From: Zancudomyces culisetae
Lineage: Eukaryota > Kickxellomycota > Harpellomycetes > Harpellales > Legeriomycetaceae
DNA length: 27,216 bases
Reading direction: 5' to 3'
NCBI GenBank assembly: GCA_001969505.1
Contig: LSSK01001279.1
Location: 1-27,216 of the forward strand
Shown: piece after piece, positions 19,023 to 27,216 of the stretch
Numbering within the stretch: position 1 is the first letter of the stretch
Layout: each line of letters starts with the position of its first letter
Translations under genes and position numbers: made by a program
The notes under the pieces: generated by a model
The model's input: only the letters and a program-made list of their open reading frames with translations
Database searches by the model: none
Told to the model about the DNA's origin: nothing

Positions 19023-19806
19023 ATGAACACAGAAAAAATAAACTCTCAGCTAACGCAGCTCTCCGAGGCGCTGGAAGAGGTTGAGCTTTGGATAAAGCCA
19101 TTATTGGATGTGCCCATACACGAATTAGTCAGTGGTATGACGGTAATGGAGCGATGCAAATTGGAAACCTTTGTTGCATATTCGATACATACTCTGATTT
19201 TTAGTAAGTGTTCTTGTTTAAGTATTTTGTTATGAAATGTGTATATACAAAAGAAAAGATCAATTGTGTTGTTGTGAAAACCATCATGAGCATTATTTTT
19301 TTACCTTGTAGTTTATATAAAGCTTGATGGAAAGGAGCCAAAGTTCCACCCAGTAATGTCAGAATTGGTAAGTAAAAATGCCATTATAACTATCGATGCA
19401 GATGTTTTTGTTATCTTTTATTTGTTTTAATTAACAAAAAATAATTACAATAAAGGTTAGTTCACGGGATTGTGTACTAATATGAATGATTCAACTAATA
19501 TAGCAAAATATTCAGAAATATTTGATAAAAATCAACAATGCCGAAGGGACTTCAGATCAACGTACGTCTATGAATCATATATTTTTTCTATTACTTTAGA
19601 TTTTTTTATTTGGTCAAAATTCTTGACAGATGTTTCAGCCCATACAAACAGCATGGTGTCGGAGAGAGTAGCGTTAATACCACTATATAAAAACCCTATA
19701 AAACCATTCTAATGCTGGTGCAAACACTTTAGGAAAACGCAAGATTGACGCAGAAGCAGCAAACAGATTCATAAAACATGCCATACATGAGGCCAAAAAC
19801 GAATAG
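19023..19806 (+). CDS. C1D: C1D/Lrp1 (Rrp47) nuclear exosome cofactor
   Basis: Four small exons, 19023-19203, 19312-19367, 19504-19561 and 19733-19806, join in consistent phase to give 122 residues (human C1D is 141). Introns are 108, 136 and 171 nt with donors GTAAGT, GTAAGT and GTACGT, all ending TAG. Exon 1 encodes the Sas10/C1D-type helical core, with MERCKLETFVAYSIHTLIF matching the family's EQAKxDLVSAYTLNSMFW. Exon 2 has GKEPKFHPVMSEL (family: xHPVKQEL), exon 3 the helix QNIQKYLIKI, and exon 4 RKRKIDAEAANRFIKHAI (family: KLDRGAASRFVKNAL). Family knowledge: C1D/Lrp1 pairs with the exosome nuclease Rrp6/EXOSC10 in rRNA and snoRNA processing. The C-terminal basic tail seen in other members is short here (HEAKNE). 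Exon 3 rests on phase and helix match; its donor is the least certain boundary. Confidence 0.86.
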
Positions 19807-20355
19807 TAGCGATTTAATGTACTAGATACATCCGAGCGCCTACTATTCGCTATTAGACATCTTTGTACTAGTTATCTAGATTCGTTTTCATTCTGTGTAT
19901 ATATAGATATGTATATTTTCACCCAACCCGCATTATTCAATAGCTTAGCTGGCTGGTATAAATAAACAACAACAATAAAAGATATATACCTCTTGATACA
20001 TATAACTTTTTAAAGCGTTTTGCTCATCTCTCATCACCACCAGCTCAAACGAACGTTCAAGCATGATGTTATTCGTAAGCAACAGCGGTATCTTACATAC
20101 ACACACACACACACACACACACTACTTCAATCAAATGAAACAAGGTGACAAGGGAGAAAAAGAATACAATTTATTTAGTCAAACTCTCGTACTTAGTAAA
20201 ACAAATATAATAACACAAATACTGTTTAAAAAGTAAAGAAATACATACGCCATGCAAATTCTCATAACTGTGAGCAGGCAATGAGCTCATCCTATAATAG
20301 AATACTAGAGAAAGCATTTTCTTGGACTATACGTATAAAGTCAAAACAACAGGTC
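19807..20355. other. Convergent intergenic region between C1D and histone H3
   Basis: About 550 nt of 3'-flanking DNA for two convergent genes. It contains an (AC)12 microsatellite. I see no animal-type histone 3' stem-loop just downstream of the H3 stop, so the H3 message is probably polyadenylated. Confidence 0.6.
20099..20122. repeat. (AC)12 microsatellite
   Basis: Uninterrupted AC dinucleotide repeat in the C1D-H3 convergent interval. Confidence 0.97.
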
Positions 20356-23269
<2,914 letters not shown>

Positions 23270-25804
23270 ATGAATATAAAATATAGGATAGAATTAGAGT
23301 CATATCAAATCAAGCAACACAACGCGAAAAAAAAGGAAAAGACGGGAGAGAAACACAAGAAACAAAAAAACAAACAACCGACTTTTGAGGAAATCAATGT
23401 GCAAAGGCACAAAGGAACATCGAATAGAACACTTCAGCAAAATATTGACAATAGGATAGGGAAGCTAACAATAAATAATTATTCATTGAGGCGAAGTAAG
23501 AGCAGATCTGGCGATATTCGAATAGAAGAGTACGAAACCAAAATTATCAAATACACAGTCACTAGGAAAAAGGATAAAAACGGAGTGACAACGAGTACAG
23601 CTGGTGGCGTAAATATGGAAGATGAGAATTCGAATAGCAGAGGAAGTGTACATGAGGGTATAGGGATGAATATCGGGGAAATGAAAAGGGAAATTGAAGA
23701 AGAGGAAGAGGAAGAGGAAGAGGAAATAGGAATTTCCTGGGAACCTAAAACGCAAAACCCAGACATCAAACAGAATAGTGAGAGCCATATAAATGATAAT
23801 GTGCTGTGTGGATATATTGAGATAGTTGAGGAGGAGAAAGAGGAGTATGAACTAGGCGTATTGCATCTGTATAAGAACAACACAGGCCCGAAATCATCAA
23901 CAGAACATAATAGCAGCTCTTTGGATGTAAACAGCGAAGCTGAAGTGGAAATAAAAGCACATGGTGTCATTGGGGTTATTGGCGTTCCAGGGTATATGTC
24001 AGCCACTGATTTTGTAAATTTTGTAGGAAGCTTCAAAATGTACATATCCGAATTCAAAGTCATTAAAACTGAAAGCTGGGGAAATTATATAATAATAATA
24101 AAATTTGCAGAAAACGAAGACGTAGTGACATCCACAGCGCAAGGCGATGAGGGTAAAAGAGATAAAGTAGATGGTACGTGTGGTGTGAAGGAAATAATGA
24201 GCGAGTTTTATGAGCATTATAATGGAAAGAGTTATAGCCCATTTGAGCCGGAAAAGTGCAGAATAGTATACATTGATCAAGTAAGAATGAACAAAAGGAT
24301 GATATCTGGTAGCGATGAGAGTAAAACTGAAAAGAAAATCAAGATATTTAAAACCGATGAAGATTTGAGAACAGAAATGCCAAGCTGCCCAGTGTGTTTG
24401 GAGCGGCTGGATAGCAACAGCACAGGGTTGCTTACTATCATGTGCCAACACACTTTTCACAGCAATTGCCTGAGTGGGTGGAAAGAAAATAGCTGTCCAG
24501 TTTGCAGGCAAGTTCAGCAAATGTTTATAAATCAGAATGGTAATAGGAATGACGCGGATGGCAACGCACCTCAACAGGAATGGCAGGAGCGCAGGTTGGA
24601 GAATATAAAGTGTATGGAATGTGATAGCAATATCTCGCTCTGGATATGTGTGATATGTGGTGTGGTAGGATGTGGTCGATACAAGGGTGGTCATATGCAC
24701 AAACACTACTTGGAAACAAATCATATTTATGCAATGGAGCTGGAGACACAACGGGTATGGGACTACGCTGGAGATGGTTATGTACACAGAATTATGCAAA
24801 ATAAAAGTGATGGAAAGCTGGTTATGTTGGAATTACCGAACTTCAGCAACAGTGGTAATTATGTTAGCATGACAGGCGGAAGATTTGGTGTTACAAACGA
24901 TAGAACTACTGATGATATTGATCAGTATAACGACGACAGCAATTTTAACGGTAGTGGTGGTGGCCATTTCAACTCACAGGCTTTTCATAATGATAGCACT
25001 CTTGATGTAAACCACAGAACTAGTAACGTGTGTGAAAATGGTGTTACCAGCACAAGCACAGGTGCGAATGGCAGTTTGTTTACAGATGGTGATAGATACT
25101 ACGTACGCAATAATAGCGCGAGCAACTACAGCTCGAGTAAAGGAGCAGAATATAACGGCTATGCATGCACCTGTACAAATGACGAGAAAGAGTTGGTGTT
25201 ACACTATCATGGTCGAAACAACAATGATAAAGAGCTCAAAATCCGGTTGGATGAGCTGATATCAGGCTATCAACAAATCACCGATTACAAGATCAACCAG
25301 CTAACGAGAAAAAATAATGAGTTAATAAACGAACTCAATTCTCTAAAAGACAGGATCAAGATCCTGTCAGAAACGAAAACAGCGGCTCCTGCTATTCAAG
25401 TAGTGGGTTCGAATGCACTACTGGGCACCCAGTCGAATGTCAATGGTGGGGGTAGTAATAATGGTGGGATTGGTGGAATTAGTAACTTAAATAAAAAGAA
25501 AAATAAAAAATCGAAACAAATCAATAGTAATAATAACAATAACCAGAATACGGTGCTAGCGGATATAGAATCGCAGCTGGCAATTGAGCAAAGTATCAAT
25601 TCCAGTCTGCTTGGAAAACTAAAAATTATACAAAATGAAAACGAAAAACTTAAAGTCAACAACTTGGAGCTTAGCGAGCAAGTCAAAGACCTGATGGCCC
25701 ATTTCAGCGCAGCACAAGCAGTAGCCGCTAGCCTGGACCGCGGTCAGGGTGGCGACATTACAATTGCACCTACAAGTTCATCACGACGTCGTCGACGGCC
25801 CTAG
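23270..25804 (+). CDS. BRAP: BRAP2/Etp1-type RING and UBP-zinc-finger protein
   Basis: Intronless, 844 residues from the first ATG (23270); the frame extends 24 nt upstream from a GTG, which I do not use. Domain order is that of BRAP2: a short block (GVLHLYKNNTG) before an RNA-recognition-like BRAP2 domain at about 232-341 (GVIGVPGYMSATDFVNFVG ... CRIVYIDQV). Next is a RING-H2 finger at about 372-415 (CPVC, CQHTFHSNC, CPVC). A UBP zinc finger follows at about 448-522 (CMEC, CVICGVVGCGRY, HYLETNH, VWDYAGDGYVHR). Coiled coil begins near 650, and the tail ends in five Arg. Human BRAP is a cytoplasmic E3 ligase that modulates Ras/MAPK signalling and binds nuclear localisation signals; yeast Etp1 acts in ethanol response. 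It is longer than human (about 590) because of a Lys-rich N-terminus, a Glu run and Asn/Ser/Gly-rich linkers. The last 35 nt overlap the convergent NAB2 CDS. Confidence 0.95.
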   Translation: MNIKYRIELESYQIKQHNAKKKEKTGEKHKKQKNKQPTFEEINVQRHKGTSNRTLQQNIDNRIGKLTINNYSLRRSKSRSGDIRIEEYETKIIKYTVTRKKDKNGVTTSTAGGVNMEDENSNSRGSVHEGIGMNIGEMKREIEEEEEEEEEEIGISWEPKTQNPDIKQNSESHINDNVLCGYIEIVEEEKEEYELGVLHLYKNNTGPKSSTEHNSSSLDVNSEAEVEIKAHGVIGVIGVPGYMSATDFVNFVGSFKMYISEFKVIKTESWGNYIIIIKFAENEDVVTSTAQGDEGKRDKVDGTCGVKEIMSEFYEHYNGKSYSPFEPEKCRIVYIDQVRMNKRMISGSDESKTEKKIKIFKTDEDLRTEMPSCPVCLERLDSNSTGLLTIMCQHTFHSNCLSGWKENSCPVCRQVQQMFINQNGNRNDADGNAPQQEWQERRLENIKCMECDSNISLWICVICGVVGCGRYKGGHMHKHYLETNHIYAMELETQRVWDYAGDGYVHRIMQNKSDGKLVMLELPNFSNSGNYVSMTGGRFGVTNDRTTDDIDQYNDDSNFNGSGGGHFNSQAFHNDSTLDVNHRTSNVCENGVTSTSTGANGSLFTDGDRYYVRNNSASNYSSSKGAEYNGYACTCTNDEKELVLHYHGRNNNDKELKIRLDELISGYQQITDYKINQLTRKNNELINELNSLKDRIKILSETKTAAPAIQVVGSNALLGTQSNVNGGGSNNGGIGGISNLNKKKNKKSKQINSNNNNNQNTVLADIESQLAIEQSINSSLLGKLKIIQNENEKLKVNNLELSEQVKDLMAHFSAAQAVAASLDRGQGGDITIAPTSSSRRRRRP

Positions 25805-27216
25805 TTTGCCCGTTCTGCTGATTGTTGGCTTGCAAAAACAGCTGCGAATTCTCTAGCAAGGCAGATGTTTGAGGATCGGGGTTGTTATTGGCTTGGCCAC
25901 CTTCTTCCGGTGGCACAAACGGACGCTCACTGATGTGATCGGCTCTTGTAGTAGTGTTGTTTACCAGGGTCAGGTTCCGAGTAGGATGGAGATATGCACA
26001 GTCCATTCGGGTACAGTAGTAGCCAAATTTGCACGGGATCTTGGCATCCTCAAGCTGTTCGTGTGGATGGATGTATCGACAATCAGCACGGGTACACGTA
26101 GCACCGTTTCTACACGCCATTGGTACCTTATGCTCCTTGCTACACCTTGATCCTGGCATGATTTTGACACCATCGGCAACCACGCTCCCATCTACAGGTG
26201 GCGTTTGACCTGGCTTTGGTGTTGGGTGCACGAACGTACATGCTGGATTCATACAGTTTGGATAAAACTTGCACAAAATTGACAGACCTGGCGCCGCTGG
26301 TGAACCGTCAGCCGATATTGCTGCCGCACCTGGTTGTTGTTTAGGTGGATGTTCGTATGTACAGTTTGGATTCAAGCAATTTACACCAAACTTACATTTG
26401 GTTTCTGTTGGCTTTGTTGCCGGATGTATGTACATACACTCGTTATCTTTCTTTGGACAGTTTGGAAACTTGGGACACATTTTAGTTGGATGGAAATATG
26501 GACATTCATTGCCTGCTTTACAATAAGGCCAATTGGTACATCTTATCAGCTTGGTTCCGAATAACACACCACCCCCTGTCTCATGCTTCATTCCCATGTG
26601 AAGTGGCATTGTCATTGGCATTGGCATTGACATTGGCATTTGCATTGGCATCTGCATTGGTGCCTGTACTCCCATTGATCCTGCCATCTGCCCTGCTTTA
26701 TCTGTCATAAAACCACCATCTTTTCCCCCAAACCCTGCCTCTCCCCTGTTTCCTAACCTCTCAAACACACTTTTTTTATCATGCTCCATTTTCCCTGCCA
26801 ACCCCTTGATTGCTGTCACAGCTGCTGTGCTTTTTTCAGTCTTCTTCTTCTCAATCTTTCCATTTTTACCTCCTATTCTTGCCATTATATCTTGCTTTTT
26901 ATCCCCTCTTCTTCTGTCTTCTCTTGAATTATCTCTGCGTTTGGATTGCTCTCTTGTTTCTCGCAGCTCCTTCAGGCTTATACCTCTAATATTTTTGCCT
27001 TCGCCGCTATCCCTTTGGCTTTTATTTAGTGCTGTCTGGAACATTCGCTTGTGTCCAGCATCGTATTTTTTATCAGCTCTCTTTTGTTCTATTTAGTGTT
27101 CATGTTTGGGTTATAAATCTTTAAAATAAATATAGCAACCACACTACCAACTTACCTCGTGTCATAGGGTCTTCATGCATATCCATATCTTCCTCTACTA
27201 TCGGCTGTTGTTGTTG
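25770..27216 (-). CDS. NAB2: NAB2/ZC3H14-type CCCH zinc-finger poly(A)-binding protein, 5'-truncated
   Basis: Exons >27216-27156 and 27088-25770 join across a 67-nt intron (GTAAGT...ATAG) in phase, giving 459 visible residues; the N-terminus lies beyond the window. Exon 2 has a basic Arg/Lys-rich stretch with KSVFERLG, then a Met-Pro-rich tract. At least six tandem CCCH fingers follow at visible residues about 204-388: CTNWPYCKAGNECPYFH, CPKFPNCPKKDNECMYIH, CKFGVNCLNPNCTYEH, CKFYPNCMNPACTFVH, CRNGATCTRADCRYIH and CKFGYYCTRMDCAYLH. Tandem fingers of this C-x5-C-x4/6-C-x3-H spacing define Nab2 (seven fingers) and ZC3H14 (five), which bind poly(A) and control tail length and mRNA export. The C-terminus is Asn/Gln-rich and ends DDVVMNL. 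Its last 35 coding bases are antisense to the BRAP2 C-terminus. Confidence 0.93.

Noticed and set aside
23999-24799. 266-codon minus-strand frame within BRAP2
   Set aside because: Antisense to well-conserved BRAP2, RING and UBP domains; no recognisable content of its own.

Overview
This window is AT-rich eukaryotic nuclear DNA. The genes carry short spliceosomal introns (67-244 nt where I can place them), nearly all ending in TAG, and there are no bacterial operons or ribosome binding sites. The content fits an opisthokont: a sterol C-14 reductase, an Oac1-type mitochondrial carrier, a yeast-like intronless histone H3 with Ala at position 110, and retained PHF5A, TCERG1 and RPAIN homologues. 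My best guess is an early-diverging fungus, but nothing here fixes the lineage.

Layout. 1-1438 (+) is the 3' part of an ERG24-type delta14-sterol reductase (4 exons visible). 1700-4241 (-) is a three-exon gene for a trihelix/SANT-like DNA-binding protein with a long low-complexity tail. 4242-8047 has no supportable coding gene but holds a candidate structured RNA near 6908-7195. 8048-8776 and 9930-10790 (+) are tandem, intronless, very divergent 14-3-3-like paralogues. 11056-11790 (-) is an RPA-interacting-protein homologue (2 exons). 12323-12713 (+) is PHF5A/Rds3 (2 exons). 12760-15638 (-) is a TCERG1/CA150 homologue (4 exons) with a large Arg-Asp/Arg-Ser repeat array. 16167-17457 (-) is an OAC1-type carrier (2 exons). 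19023-19806 (+) is C1D/Lrp1 (4 exons). 20356-20766 (-) is histone H3. 23270-25804 (+) is BRAP2/Etp1. 25770-27216 (-) is the 3' part of a NAB2/ZC3H14-type CCCH zinc-finger protein.

Several genes serve nuclear RNA metabolism: PHF5A in the U2 snRNP SF3b complex, TCERG1 coupling transcription and splicing, C1D with the nuclear exosome, and NAB2 on poly(A) RNA. RPAIN and H3 serve DNA and chromatin. In eukaryotes this neighbourhood may be coincidence. Two gene pairs are packed tail to tail: PHF5A/TCERG1 with 46 nt between stop codons, and BRAP2/NAB2 with 35 nt of overlapping coding sequence. Elsewhere gaps of 1-4 kb separate genes.

The most unusual items are the two 14-3-3-like paralogues, one keeping and one lacking the Arg-Tyr pair of the phosphopeptide pocket; the RD/RS array inserted in TCERG1; and the gap element with mutually exclusive hairpins ending in a T9 run. 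All exon boundaries were deduced by eye from splice consensus, reading-frame phase and family knowledge; no transcript data were available.
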